Source of the DNA: Streptomyces lydicus
GTDB lineage: Bacteria > Actinomycetota > Actinomycetes > Streptomycetales > Streptomycetaceae
DNA length: 64,000 nt
NCBI RefSeq assembly: GCF_000717345.1
Contig: NZ_JNZA01000032.1
Location: forward strand, 1-64,000
Direction of reading: 5' to 3'
The translations under genes and the position numbers were made by a program. Within the stretch, counting starts at the first letter, position 1; every line of letters begins with the position of its first letter. The notes under the pieces are model-generated. The model was not told the DNA's origin and did no database searches. It saw only the letters and a list, made by a program, of their open reading frames with translations. Of this stretch, positions 7,929-16,400 are shown piece by piece.

Positions 7929-9092
7929 TCAGCGGCACAGGGCGGTGTCCACGACACCGTCCATGAGCTGCTTGGTCGCCCGGCCCGGCTGGACGGTCAC
8001 GGCGACGGCGGCGGCGCGGCCGTCCTCGGTGGCGCCGCCGCGGGTCTCATACCCCGTCATGCTGCCGCCGTGGCCCCAGTAGACACCGCCGCACGAGAGC
8101 GGCGTGCTCACGAGTCCCAGCCCGTAGCGAGCACCGGCGGGGAAGGGGTAACCGGCGGGGACGGTGGTGCGCATCTGGTCAAGCTGAGCCTTCGGGAGGA
8201 GGCGGCCGGCCAGCAGCGCGGTGAAGAAACGGTTCAGGTCGGAGTTGGTGGACACCATCTGGCCCGCGGCCCAGGCCCAGGAAGGGTCCCATTCCGTGGC
8301 GTCGACCAGCGGCGCGCCTGCCGCCTCTTGGTAATAACCCTGGGGATGGCGCTCCCGGATCGTCACCTCGCCGGGGGCGGGGAAGTAGGTGTGGCGCAGT
8401 CCGATGCGCCGGACGACGCGCCGGTCGATCTCCTCGGCGAGGGGGCGGCCGGTGACCTTCTGCGCGATCAGACCGGCCACCAGGTAGTTCGTGTTGCTGT
8501 AGGCCCACTGCGTACCGGGGGCGAAGTCGGCCTTGTGCCGGAGAGCGAGGTCGAGGAGTTCGCGGGGGTCGTAGGAGCGGATGTCGTCGCTGAGGTAATT
8601 GCTGTAGTTGGGAAGTCCGCTGGTCTGCTGAAGCAGTTGGCGGACGGTGATGCGGCGTCCGTCGATCCCGTCCCCGCGGAGGAGGCCGGGCAGATAGCGT
8701 TCGACCGGGGCATCGAGCCCCACCCTGCCTTCACCGACCAGTTGCAGCACGACCACCGCGGTGAACGTCTTGGTGTTGCTGCCGATACGCACCTGCCCGT
8801 CCCGGGGCACCTTCGCACCGGTGGCCACGTCACCGACCCCCGCGGTGTAGGTACGCGTCCGGCCGTCACGGCCCTTGACGCTCGCCAGCGCGGCGGGCAC
8901 GCCGTCGGTGTGCACCAGCGCGTGCAGGCCCTTCCGGACGGAGACCGGCCCGGTGGCGGCGGACGCCGCGGGCGGCGCCAAGGCGCCCGTCGTCAGGACG
9001 CCGAGGGCCACCGCGGCCGCCGCCTGCACGGCTCCACGCCGACCGCTCCACCGCCCGGACGAACAAAACGTCGTGCCTGCCTGCTCACGCAT
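7929..9092 (-). CDS. Exported serine hydrolase, class C beta-lactamase/DD-peptidase family
   Basis: This 387-aa protein has an N-terminal hydrophobic signal (AAAAVALGVLTTGALAPPA, about residues 24-42). The serine-hydrolase set follows: SxxK in RIGSNTKTFTAVV, YxN in WAYSNTNYLVAG and HGG in YWGHGGSMTGYE. These identify the serine beta-lactamase/DD-carboxypeptidase fold (S12 type), acting outside the membrane on D-Ala peptides or related esters and amides. No antibiotic resistance role can be inferred. It is a single gene, convergent with the ferredoxin gene and terminated by the shared hairpin. Confidence 0.88.
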   Translation of the reverse strand: MREQAGTTFCSSGRWSGRRGAVQAAAAVALGVLTTGALAPPAASAATGPVSVRKGLHALVHTDGVPAALASVKGRDGRTRTYTAGVGDVATGAKVPRDGQVRIGSNTKTFTAVVVLQLVGEGRVGLDAPVERYLPGLLRGDGIDGRRITVRQLLQQTSGLPNYSNYLSDDIRSYDPRELLDLALRHKADFAPGTQWAYSNTNYLVAGLIAQKVTGRPLAEEIDRRVVRRIGLRHTYFPAPGEVTIRERHPQGYYQEAAGAPLVDATEWDPSWAWAAGQMVSTNSDLNRFFTALLAGRLLPKAQLDQMRTTVPAGYPFPAGARYGLGLVSTPLSCGGVYWGHGGSMTGYETRGGATEDGRAAAVAVTVQPGRATKQLMDGVVDTALCR

Positions 9093-9299
9093 CAGCCCAC
9101 TCCTACGGAAACTTCAGGAAATCAGCGGCATGTGCCGGACCCAGCGTCTCCGGAGGCGACCGCGCGGGACGATCGTGCTACCCGCCCAGCCGCAGGTAGG
9201 GCTACCCCCCGGCGCGCTCAGCCGGCGGAGAACCGGGGCCGGGCGCAGTCCCGTCGCGGGCCGGGTGTCAGGCCACGGGCGGGCGCGTACAGCCGTGCG

Positions 9300-10562
9300 T
9301 CATGCGGTGCCGCGCGCCGCGCGCACCCCGTACGCGGCCGCGCCCGCCGCGAGTACGGCGGCGCCGGCCACCACCGCGGTCGCCGGGAGGGCGAAGGCGA
9401 GGACCAGGCAGCCGGCCAGGCCGACCGCGGGGACGACGCGGGGCGGGCGGTGCTCCGCCGCGGTGAGGGTGAGGGCGGCCGCGTTGGCGACGGCGTAGTA
9501 GGCCAGCACGCCGAAGGAGGAGAAACCGATCGCGGCCCGGACGTCGGCGGTCGCGGCGAGCACGGCCACGACGGCGCCGACCGCGAGTTCCGCGCGATGC
9601 GGCACGTGGAAGCGGGGGTGGACGGCGGCCAGCACAACGGGCAGGTGCCGGTCGCGGGCCATCGCCAGCGTCGTACGGGAGACACCGAGGATCAGCGCGA
9701 GCAGCGAGCCCGCCGCCGCCGCGGCGGCACCGGCCCGCACCAGCGGCACCAACTCCGGTGTCCCGGCCGCGCGTACCGCCTCGGCCAGCGGCGCGGTGGC
9801 GCCGGCGAGCCGGGTGGGGCCGAGCACCGCGAGCGCCGCGACGGCGACCGCGGCGTACACCACCAGCGTGATGCCCAGGGCCAGCGGGACGGCGCGGGGG
9901 ATGGTGCGCGCGGGGTCGCGCACCTCCTCGCCGAGGGTGGCGATCCGGGCGTACCCGGCGAAGGCGAAGAACAGCAGGCCGGCGGCGCGCAGCACCCCGC
10001 CGGCGGTGGCGCCGGCGCCGGGATCCAGGCGTACGGGGTCGGCGGCGCGGCTGGTCAGGCAGACCGTCACCACCACGGTCAGTACGGCGAGTACCACCGC
10101 GACCAGGGCCCGGGTGAACCAGGCGGACTTCCGCACCCCGGCGTAGTTCACCGCGGTCAGCGCCACCACCGCGGCCGCCGCCACCGCGTGCGCCTGCCCC
10201 GGCCAGACGTACAGTCCGACGGTCAGCGCCATCGCCGCGCACGAGGCGGTCTTGCCGACGACGAACCCCCACCCGGCGAGGTAGCCCCAGAACGCGCCCA
10301 GCCGCTCCCGGCCGTAGACGTAGGTGCCGCCCGACGCCGGGTAGCGGGCCGCCAGCCGGGCCGAGGACGTCGCGTTGCAGTAGGCGACCACCGCCGCGCC
10401 GGCCAGCGCCGGCAGCAGCCCGGATCCGGCCGCGCCGGCGGCCGGTGCCAGGGCCGCGAAGATCCCCGCGCCGATCATGGCTCCCAGCCCGATCGTCACG
10501 GCGTCGAAGAGCCCCAGCCGTCGTTTCAGCCCACCCGCACCGGCCGGGTCCGCCTGCGCCAT
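9300..10562 (-). CDS. APC-family amino acid permease
   Basis: This 420-aa protein has about twelve hydrophobic helices and the amino acid/polyamine/organocation signature near the start (FDAVTIGLGAMIGAGIFAAL). This identifies an inner-membrane amino acid transporter; the substrate cannot be told. The start is the ATG at 10562, with GGAGG nearby, rather than an upstream ATG whose extension would be Arg/Gly-rich and would run into the preceding universal stress gene. It probably forms a same-strand unit with that gene, whose stop is 50 bases upstream. Confidence 0.87.
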   Translation of the reverse strand: MAQADPAGAGGLKRRLGLFDAVTIGLGAMIGAGIFAALAPAAGAAGSGLLPALAGAAVVAYCNATSSARLAARYPASGGTYVYGRERLGAFWGYLAGWGFVVGKTASCAAMALTVGLYVWPGQAHAVAAAAVVALTAVNYAGVRKSAWFTRALVAVVLAVLTVVVTVCLTSRAADPVRLDPGAGATAGGVLRAAGLLFFAFAGYARIATLGEEVRDPARTIPRAVPLALGITLVVYAAVAVAALAVLGPTRLAGATAPLAEAVRAAGTPELVPLVRAGAAAAAAGSLLALILGVSRTTLAMARDRHLPVVLAAVHPRFHVPHRAELAVGAVVAVLAATADVRAAIGFSSFGVLAYYAVANAAALTLTAAEHRPPRVVPAVGLAGCLVLAFALPATAVVAGAAVLAAGAAAYGVRAARGTA

Positions 10563-10611
10563 CGTCCGCTCCTCCCCACGGCCGCCGCCGGCCCGGTCGC
10601 CGTCGGCGCGG

Positions 10612-11133
10612 TCAGTCTGCCGGGTCGGGCGGCGGGGGCGGCAGGGCACCCGTACGGGGAGCGGCGTGCGGCCAGACGAGGAGGACCGGGCAGGGGGCGT
10701 GATCGACGACGAACCGGCCCGCCGGGCCGAGGCTGTGCGGCCCGACTCGGGCGCGGTCGCCGTCCCGGGCGAGCACGAGCAGCTCCGCGTCGGCCGCGGC
10801 CGCCACGACCTCCCGCTCGACGCGCCCGACCCGCTCGCTGCGCCGGCAGGGCCGCCCGAGGCGCTCGGCCGCGGCGGCGAGCAACTCCCCGGCGGAGTCG
10901 GCGGCCAGGTGCTCCAGCTCCGTCCCCGGATCGCTGCCCCAGCGCCCGGCCGGGCGCCGCTCCCGGGGGTGGGCGCGGCCGAGCAGTCCGGCGTAGGCGG
11001 CGTGCGCGGCTTCGGGGACCTCGGGGTCGGTGACGTGCAGCAGGACGATCTCGCTGTCGTCGGGCGCCGCCCGGCGCGCCGCGTCCACGCAGGCGGGCCA
11101 GGTGCCCTCCACGATCCAGGCGATGACGGTCAC
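10612..11133 (-). CDS. Universal stress protein (UspA) family
   Basis: This 173-aa protein has one Usp domain: N-terminal beta strand and helix (MTVIAWIVEG, EIVLLHVTDPEVPE), ADAELLVLARDG, and a C-terminal FVVDHAPCPVLLVW typical of UspA. The usual ATP-binding G-x2-G-x9-G is replaced by a degenerate VGPHSLGPAGRFV, so nucleotide binding is uncertain. A Pro-rich tail extends it beyond the usual 140-150 residues. It lies four bases from the stop of the SLC13-like permease gene and upstream of the amino acid permease, so the three are probably co-transcribed. Confidence 0.82.
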   Translation of the reverse strand: MTVIAWIVEGTWPACVDAARRAAPDDSEIVLLHVTDPEVPEAAHAAYAGLLGRAHPRERRPAGRWGSDPGTELEHLAADSAGELLAAAAERLGRPCRRSERVGRVEREVVAAAADAELLVLARDGDRARVGPHSLGPAGRFVVDHAPCPVLLVWPHAAPRTGALPPPPPDPAD

Positions 11134-11137
11134 GTGA

Positions 11138-12394
11138 TCAGCCTCCGATGGCGGTCAGCGAAGCCCACAGTGCCAGCACCGACAGCACCAGGGCGGCAGG
11201 CACGGCCAGCAGGCCGAGCCGGGTGAACTCGCCCAGCTTCACCTGTGCGTCGTGCGCGTGCACCACGCGCCGCCACAGCAGGGTGGCCAGCGAGCCGGCG
11301 TAGGTGAGGTTGGGGCCGATGTTCACGCCGAGCAGCACCGCGAGCACGGCGCCCGGCCCGGTGGGGGCGGTCAGCGGCAGCAGCACCAGCACGGCGGGCA
11401 GGTTGTTGATGAGATTCGCCAGGACGGCCGCCAGCGCCGCGACGGCCAGCAGCGCCGGCAGGCCCGTACCGTCCGGCACCAGACGGCCCAGGGCGGCACC
11501 GAGTCCGTTGTCGACCACCGCGCGGACCACGATCCCGAGCGCCAGGACGAAGCCGAGGAAGGGCACCGCCGCCGCCCGGACCAGGGCCTTCGGGCCGGTA
11601 CGGCGCCGGATCAGGGCGCGGCCGGCGAGCACCGCAGCCCCGGCGCCGGCCGCCCACGCGGGGTCGACGCCCAGGGCGGAGGTGAGGACGAAGCCGGCCA
11701 GCGTGCAGCCGACCGTCACCAGCGCGAACACCGGTACGGCGGGCGGCTCGCCGGGCGGCGGGGCCTGGGCGCCGGCGTCCAGGTCGGTGGCGAAGAACCG
11801 CCGGAAGACGACATATTCGGCGCCGATCGCCGCCAGCCACGGCAGCGCCATCAGGGCGGCGAAGCGGGTGAAGCTCAGCCCGCTGGCGGCGAAGGCCAGC
11901 AGGTTGGTGAGGTTGGACACCGGAAGCAGCAGTGAGGCGGAATTCGACAGATGGGTGCAGGCGTACACATGCGGTTTGGGACGGGCCCCGAGCCGGGCGG
12001 CGGTGGCGAACACCACCGGGGTGAGCAGCACGATCGTGGCGTCGAGGCTGAGCACCGCGGTGATCGCCGAGGCCGTGACGAAGACCTGCGCCAGCAGTCT
12101 GCGCGGCCGCCCGGCGGCACTCCGCGCCATCCAGGCCCCGCAGGCCCGGAACACCCCCTCGTCGTCGCACAGTTGGGCCAGCACGAGCACCGCCGCGAGG
12201 AAGCCGATGACCGGCCCGAGCCGCTCGGCCTCGGCACGCGCGTGCTCCAGCGTGATCGCCCCGGTGCCGATGACCACCCCGGCGGCCGGCACGGCGACGA
12301 CCGCCTCCGGCAGGCCCCAGGGCCGCACCACCGCACAGGCGAGCACCACCATGAGCAGGGCGACGGAGAGCGTTTCGGCAAGCGGGGTGTTCAG
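11138..12394 (-). CDS. SLC13/ArsB-NhaD-type permease, probable CTG start
   Basis: This 418-aa membrane protein has about eleven hydrophobic helices with ion-transporter-superfamily features. Two are DDEGVF after the third helix and LSNSASLLLPVSNLTNLLAF, resembling the Asn/Ser/Pro-rich re-entrant loops of ArsB, NhaD and DASS carriers. Substrate could be arsenite, sodium/proton or a dicarboxylate. The first ATG in frame (12352) falls inside the first helix. A CTG at 12394 gives the N-terminus LNTPLAETLSVALLMVVL and has GAAAGG seven bases upstream, so I take CTG as the start. The next gene begins five bases after its stop. Confidence 0.78.
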   Translation of the reverse strand: MNTPLAETLSVALLMVVLACAVVRPWGLPEAVVAVPAAGVVIGTGAITLEHARAEAERLGPVIGFLAAVLVLAQLCDDEGVFRACGAWMARSAAGRPRRLLAQVFVTASAITAVLSLDATIVLLTPVVFATAARLGARPKPHVYACTHLSNSASLLLPVSNLTNLLAFAASGLSFTRFAALMALPWLAAIGAEYVVFRRFFATDLDAGAQAPPPGEPPAVPVFALVTVGCTLAGFVLTSALGVDPAWAAGAGAAVLAGRALIRRRTGPKALVRAAAVPFLGFVLALGIVVRAVVDNGLGAALGRLVPDGTGLPALLAVAALAAVLANLINNLPAVLVLLPLTAPTGPGAVLAVLLGVNIGPNLTYAGSLATLLWRRVVHAHDAQVKLGEFTRLGLLAVPAALVLSVLALWASLTAIGG

Positions 12395-12520
12395 GGCCGG
12401 GCCTTTCGGTGGGCGGGCGGATGACCTGCGGCGATGGTATCCGCCGGGGGCCGGGCGGCCCCGGCCGTAGGATGCGCGCGGACCCGTTACCGCGCGCGAC
12501 CGTCACGGCAGGAGGCCGCA

Positions 12521-13465
12521 ATGATCACCATGGTGGACGTCGAGGCGGCGGCCCGGCGGATCGGCGCGCGGGTGCGGCGCACCCCCGTCGTCGCGGTCAC
12601 CCCGGAGGAGCCGGTATCCGACGCCGAGGTCTGGCTCAAGCTGGAGATGCTTCAGCACACCGGCTCGTTCAAGGCCCGCGGCGCCTTCAACCACCTGCTC
12701 GCCGCGGCCGAGCGGGGCCGGCTGCCCCGGGCGGGGGTGGTGGCCGCGTCCGGCGGCAACGCCGGGCTCGCGTTCGCCTACGCGGCGGGCCGGCTCGGCA
12801 CCCGCGCCGAGGTGTTCGTGCCCACGACCGCTCCCCCGGTGAAGGTCGCCCGGCTGCGGTCGCTCGGTGCGGAGGTGGTGCAGGTCGGGGAGAAGTACGC
12901 CGACGCGTACCGGGCCGCGATCGAACGGGCCACGGAGCACGGCGCGCTGTTCTGTCACGCCTACGACCAGCCCGCGGTGTGCGCGGGCCAGGGAACGGTC
13001 GGCCTGGAGCTGCTGGAGCAGACGCGCGGCGAGCTGGACACCGTGCTCGTCGCGGTGGGCGGCGGCGGGCTGATGGCGGGGGTCGCCACGGCGCTGGAGG
13101 GCCGGGCGAAGGTCGTCGCCGTCGAGCCGGAGAACGCGCCGACGCTGCACGCCGCGCTGGCCGCCGGCCGCCAGGTGGAGGTGCCCGTCTCCGGGGTCGC
13201 CGCGGACTCGCTCGGCGCGAGCCGCGTCGGCGACATCGCTTTCGAGGTGGCCCGCCGCACCGGCGTGGCGTCGCTGCTGGTCCCGGACGAGGACATCGTG
13301 CGGGCGCGGCGCACGCTGTGGGACCGCTACCGGCTGGTCGTCGAGCACGGCACGGCCGCCGCTGCCGCCGCCCTGTTCACCGGCGCCTACCGGCCCGCGC
13401 CGGGCGAGCGCCTCGCCGTCCTCCTGTGCGGCGCGAACACCGACCCCTCGGACCTGGCCGGCTGA
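12521..13465 (+). CDS. Threonine/serine dehydratase-like PLP enzyme
   Basis: This 314-aa fold-type II PLP enzyme carries the Schiff-base lysine in HTGSFKARGAFNH, the substrate loop ASGGNAGLAFAYA and the phosphate-binding glycine loop VGGGGLMAG. The closing segment LLCGANTDP is typical of small catabolic threonine/serine dehydratases, which deaminate Thr or Ser to 2-oxobutyrate or pyruvate. There is no C-terminal ACT domain, so feedback control by isoleucine is unlikely. Serine racemase or hydroxy-aspartate dehydratase are alternatives. GGAGG lies six bases before the ATG. It diverges from the permease gene. Confidence 0.88.
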   Translation: MITMVDVEAAARRIGARVRRTPVVAVTPEEPVSDAEVWLKLEMLQHTGSFKARGAFNHLLAAAERGRLPRAGVVAASGGNAGLAFAYAAGRLGTRAEVFVPTTAPPVKVARLRSLGAEVVQVGEKYADAYRAAIERATEHGALFCHAYDQPAVCAGQGTVGLELLEQTRGELDTVLVAVGGGGLMAGVATALEGRAKVVAVEPENAPTLHAALAAGRQVEVPVSGVAADSLGASRVGDIAFEVARRTGVASLLVPDEDIVRARRTLWDRYRLVVEHGTAAAAAALFTGAYRPAPGERLAVLLCGANTDPSDLAG

Positions 13466-13670
13466 CCGTACGGGCCGTGCCCGGCCCGCGCGCCGGGCCT
13501 GCGCGGCGCCCCTGACGCCCGGTGCTGCCGTATGCGTGCGGCGGCCCCCACGGCCCCGGCGTGCCCCGCGCGCCGAGCGCGGTTCCAATGGAAGGAGGTA
13601 GGACGGCCGCAGAGGCACCGCGCCCGCCGGCGCGACCCCGCGGCCTGCCGGCGGCGAGGAGGGCTCGGCC

Positions 13671-14126
13671 ATGACCATCGCGACGCGACTGCTGACCGTA
13701 CTCCCGGCCCCCGACCGTGAGCGCCTGATGGAGCTGGCCCGCGAGGTCTCCTTCGAGCAGGACACCCGGATCTTCGAGGAGGGCGGCACCGCGGACCGGT
13801 TCTGGGTACTGCGCTCGGGGTCGGTCTCGCTCGACATCACCGTGCCCGGCCGGCGCCCCGTGGCGGTCGCGACGCTCGGGCCCGGCGACCTGCTCGGCTG
13901 GTCCTGGCTGTTCGCCCCGCACCGGTGGGACTTCGGTGCGGAAGCGTTCAGCCCGGTGCGCGCCTACGAGTTCGACGGGGCCGCGGTGCGGGAGCTGTGC
14001 GAGAGCGAACCCGCTCTCGGGCTGCGGGTGGTGCGGGCCATCACCGAGATCCTCGCGCACCGGCTCCAGGCGACCCGCGCCAAACTCCTCGACCAGTACG
14101 CGGCCCGGCGGGCGGCGTCGTCCTAG
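13671..14126 (+). CDS. Stand-alone cyclic-nucleotide-binding-fold protein (Crp-like, no HTH)
   Basis: The 151 residues form one cNMP-binding beta-roll (FEEGGTADRFWVLRSGSVSL, LGPGDLLGWSWLFAP) and a C-helix. The helix-turn-helix of true Crp/Fnr regulators (about 220 aa) is absent. The phosphate-binding cassette FGExA...R is replaced by GWSWLF, so cAMP binding is doubtful. GAGGAGGG lies about eight bases before the ATG. A clear paralogue is encoded at 45888-46346 next to a peptide exporter, sharing LAREVS, FEEG..ADRFW, LGWSWLF and ALCES-like blocks. It may sense a ligand and act by protein contact. Confidence 0.8.
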   Translation: MTIATRLLTVLPAPDRERLMELAREVSFEQDTRIFEEGGTADRFWVLRSGSVSLDITVPGRRPVAVATLGPGDLLGWSWLFAPHRWDFGAEAFSPVRAYEFDGAAVRELCESEPALGLRVVRAITEILAHRLQATRAKLLDQYAARRAASS

Positions 14127-14374
14127 GTGTGCTGGACGGCTGCGTCCCCCTCCCGGCGGGCGCACCGCTCGTCAGCTGTCTGGCCACAAGATCGATTACC
14201 GGCCGGCCGTGCGCGTGTGATCAGCTGTGAGATTCTGGGTCGGCGCATGCCTGACCTACGAAGGCGGCACGTGGACCTGCGGCGGGTCGGGATTGATGAT
14301 CGCCACCACAGGCAAGTCCCCCAGGTGCGCGATCCCCGATGGCGTCGATATGGACTCGAAAGGACGTAAAAAAA

Positions 14375-14656
14375 ATGGCTAGGGCTACCGCTCGTCACAT
14401 CTTGGTCAAGACCGAAACGGAAGCGTTGAACCTGAAGGAGCAGATCGAGAACGGAGCAGACTTCGGCGAGCTCGCCAAGAAGCACTCCTCCTGCCCCTCG
14501 TCCCGCGACGGAGGCAACCTTGGATCGTTCGGTCCGGGACAGATGGTCCCTGAGTTCGACCAGGTCGTCTTCTCCGCCCCCGTCGGCGTGGTCCAGGGAC
14601 CGGTGAAGACCCAGTTCGGGATGCACCTCGTAGAGGTCACCAGCCGCCAGGACTGA
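14375..14656 (+). CDS. ppiC: Parvulin-type peptidyl-prolyl isomerase, single domain
   Basis: This 93-aa protein consists only of a rotamase domain: [49 protein letters not shown] and [13 protein letters not shown]. Length and motif order match E. coli PpiC, a cytosolic parvulin that isomerises X-Pro bonds. There is no signal peptide, unlike PrsA/SurA-type chaperones. AAAGGA lies ten bases before the ATG in an unusual run of eight A residues. The 248 bases upstream contain no convincing gene, and a strong hairpin follows. Confidence 0.92.
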   Translation: MARATARHILVKTETEALNLKEQIENGADFGELAKKHSSCPSSRDGGNLGSFGPGQMVPEFDQVVFSAPVGVVQGPVKTQFGMHLVEVTSRQD

Positions 14657-14668
14657 CGCAAGGTGCCG

Positions 14669-14697
14669 CGGGGTTGCGCCGTTGCGGCGCAACCCCG
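14669..14697 (+). terminator. Rho-independent-type hairpin after ppiC
   Basis: A perfect 12-base stem (CGGGGTTGCGCC at 14669-14680 and its complement at 14686-14697) with loop GTTGC lies 12 bases after the ppiC stop. There is no U-run. Confidence 0.75.
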
Positions 14698-14804
14698 TCC
14701 TGCGTCATGGCGCGGCCGGCGCACGCTGCGACCGCCCAAGGGCCTGTCCGGCCGGTCGTGCGCTTGTGGGAAGATGCTGCTCATGACTGATATCCGAAGG
14801 GGCC

Positions 14805-15215
14805 GTGCCGCGTAGAACGCCGGCTTCACTTCGATCGCCCGACCGCGGATGGCGGCGCCCCTGGGTGCGCTATCGCGATGTCCCCGGACTGTCAGGGGCC
14901 GCGAATGCGGCCGTTCGCACCCTCGAACGGGAACGGTTGACCCCGGGCATCGTGTCGGTCGCCCTGAGCGTGTGGTCTGCCCGCGTCCACGGCACCGAGC
15001 GCCGTTGGAAGCGCTGGGAGGCCGAGTTCACCTGTTCCTGCTGCGGTGCGGGCTGGGCTCGGGACAAGCTGCAAGAAGCTCTGAACCTGCTGCCGCCGAG
15101 AGCCGCTGCCGAGCTCCGGATGCAGGTCGAGCGCCTGGACGAGGTGTTCCTCGGGCGAACGCATCACGAGCCCATGGCAGATCCGGCGTTGGCGTGGTGG
15201 CATCGCAGATGCTGA
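14805..15215 (+). CDS. Conserved hypothetical protein, 136 aa
   Basis: A basic N-terminus is followed by a conserved-looking core: VPGLSGAANAAVRTLERERL, RWKRWEAEFTCSCCGAGW, ALNLLPPRAAAELR and a Trp-His-His-Arg-type end (AWWHRRC). The Cys-x-Cys-Cys and final Cys could bind metal, but no enzyme family is recognised. I believe similar proteins are common in Streptomyces; function unknown. The start is uncertain: GTG at 14805 has AGGGG close by, and GTG at 14862 would begin just before the core. Confidence 0.55.
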   Translation: MPRRTPASLRSPDRGWRRPWVRYRDVPGLSGAANAAVRTLERERLTPGIVSVALSVWSARVHGTERRWKRWEAEFTCSCCGAGWARDKLQEALNLLPPRAAAELRMQVERLDEVFLGRTHHEPMADPALAWWHRRC

Positions 15216-15336
15216 CCGTAATTATGAGTGGCGCCCGGCCATGAGTTGCCGAAGCTCGGCGTTTCAAGGTGGCGGGGAACCTGGAGCGCAGGAATATTCC
15301 GTTGGCGGGCCAGGAACACGCCCATAGGGTCCAGGC

Positions 15337-15693
15337 ATGTCCCTACGTGTTCGCATGCGTCAAGCCCTCCCCGAAGCGATGCGCGCCCGCGACAAGGCCG
15401 CGGTAAGTGCCCTGCGGGCAACGCTCGCTGAGCTGGACAACGCGGAGGCGGTGCCCGTGGACGAAGCCGCCACCCGCGGCTCGGCCCTCGAACAGTCACC
15501 GGTCGGCGTCGGTGCCACCGAGGCACCGCGGCGCGAGCTGAGCGAGCGCGGTGTGGCGGACATCGTGCGCGCCGAGGCCACCGAACGCCTGGAAACCGCG
15601 GCGCAGTTGGCTGCGCCCGCGCACGCCGACCGAGTCGAGCGGCTACGCGCGGAGGCCGCGGTGCTGCTTCGCTTTCTCGACGACCACGGGTGA
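15337..15693 (+). CDS. GatB/YqeY-domain-like protein
   Basis: The 118-aa protein begins SLRVRMRQALPEAMRARDKAAVSALRATLAELDNAEAV, a typical YqeY N-terminus. YqeY proteins resemble the tRNA-contacting tail domain of the GatB amidotransferase subunit, though their role is unclear. At 118 residues it is shorter than the usual 145-155 and ends after the helical section, so part of the C-terminal subdomain may be missing. It is convergent with the DUF1772 gene. Confidence 0.75.
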   Translation: MSLRVRMRQALPEAMRARDKAAVSALRATLAELDNAEAVPVDEAATRGSALEQSPVGVGATEAPRRELSERGVADIVRAEATERLETAAQLAAPAHADRVERLRAEAAVLLRFLDDHG

Positions 15694-15737
15694 ACAACCC
15701 GAGACCGCGCCTACGGCCACCGAATCCCTGGCTCGGA

Positions 15738-16238
15738 TCACCAGGACCTGGCCACCCGATCAGGTCCGGCGTGGTCGGCCGCTCGCAGCCCGCCGACAGC
15801 GAGGACGATCAGCAGAACGAAGGCCGCGAAGGCGGTGAGCGTGCGGAGGTCGTTGAACAGTTCCCAGCGCCGTAGGGTCTCCGCGTGATCGGCCGGGGCC
15901 GAGGTGAGCGCCCACTGCTTGATCCGTCCGTTGATCGGCACATTGCCGAACCTGGTTATCAGGAAGGACGCGAGGGCCAGTAGAGCTGCCGCACCCGCGA
16001 GCAGTCGGGCGCGGCCCGCTGTCAGGACGGCGAGTGTCAGGGAACCCAGGATCGACGCACCCATCGCCGCCTGCATGGTGATGCCGTTCATCTTCATCAG
16101 TTCGGCGTGGAATGACAGCCGCATCTCCAGCGGTACCGCGTTGAAGGTGGGGACGAGGTTGGCCGCGCCGTAGCCGAACGCGCCGGCGAGGAGGCCGGTG
16201 CTCAGCAGGGCGAATCCGTGGACCAGTCTGATGCGCAT
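15738..16238 (-). CDS. DUF1772 (anthrone-oxygenase-like) membrane protein
   Basis: This 166-aa protein has four hydrophobic helices (about residues 7-27, 55-77, 80-100 and 140-160) and the DUF1772 signature with conserved polar residues (FNAVPLEMRL, NVPINGRIKQW, RRWELFNDLRTL). DUF1772 includes small membrane proteins related to anthrone oxygenases, but no polyketide genes are near, so the substrate is open. The ATG at 16238 gives the expected MRIRLVHGFALLSTGLLAG start. The 444-base region upstream contains a cluster of CCAGAA/TTCTGG sites. Confidence 0.78.
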   Translation of the reverse strand: MRIRLVHGFALLSTGLLAGAFGYGAANLVPTFNAVPLEMRLSFHAELMKMNGITMQAAMGASILGSLTLAVLTAGRARLLAGAAALLALASFLITRFGNVPINGRIKQWALTSAPADHAETLRRWELFNDLRTLTAFAAFVLLIVLAVGGLRAADHAGPDRVARSW

Positions 16239-16350
16239 GTTTGTCGGCTCCGGTGCGTTGGCTCGGTGCGGATGAGTGGCCCGTCGGGTCAGCTCCTCCA
16301 GGCGATGAGCCGGGAAACCGAGGCCGGTTTCAAGCGTGGTCGGATATCCA

Positions 16351-16400
16351 CCAGAAGTCCAAGATCCTTCATTTCTGGCATCCAGAACCATCCGTTCTGG
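16351..16400. promoter_or_regulatory. CCAGAA/TTCTGG half-site cluster upstream of the DUF1772 gene
   Basis: Four copies of one hexamer lie in alternating orientation: CCAGAA at 16351, TTCTGG at 16373, CCAGAA at 16382 and TTCTGG near 16395. Two palindromes result: TTCTGG-CAT-CCAGAA (16373-16387) and CCAGAAC-CATCC-GTTCTGG (16382-16400). The cluster lies 113 bases upstream of the DUF1772 start, in a gene-free stretch from 16239 to 16682 where I see nothing else. It is a likely binding site for a dimeric regulator. Confidence 0.5.

Noticed and set aside
8070..11033. 987-codon plus-strand open frame
   Set aside because: It is antisense to the serine hydrolase, permease and universal stress genes. 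It is Gly/Arg/Gln-rich with no domain and arises from high GC.
14127..14369. Possible 80-aa gene between the Crp-like gene and ppiC
   Set aside because: It starts immediately after the previous stop without a ribosome binding site and encodes an Arg-rich shadow sequence.
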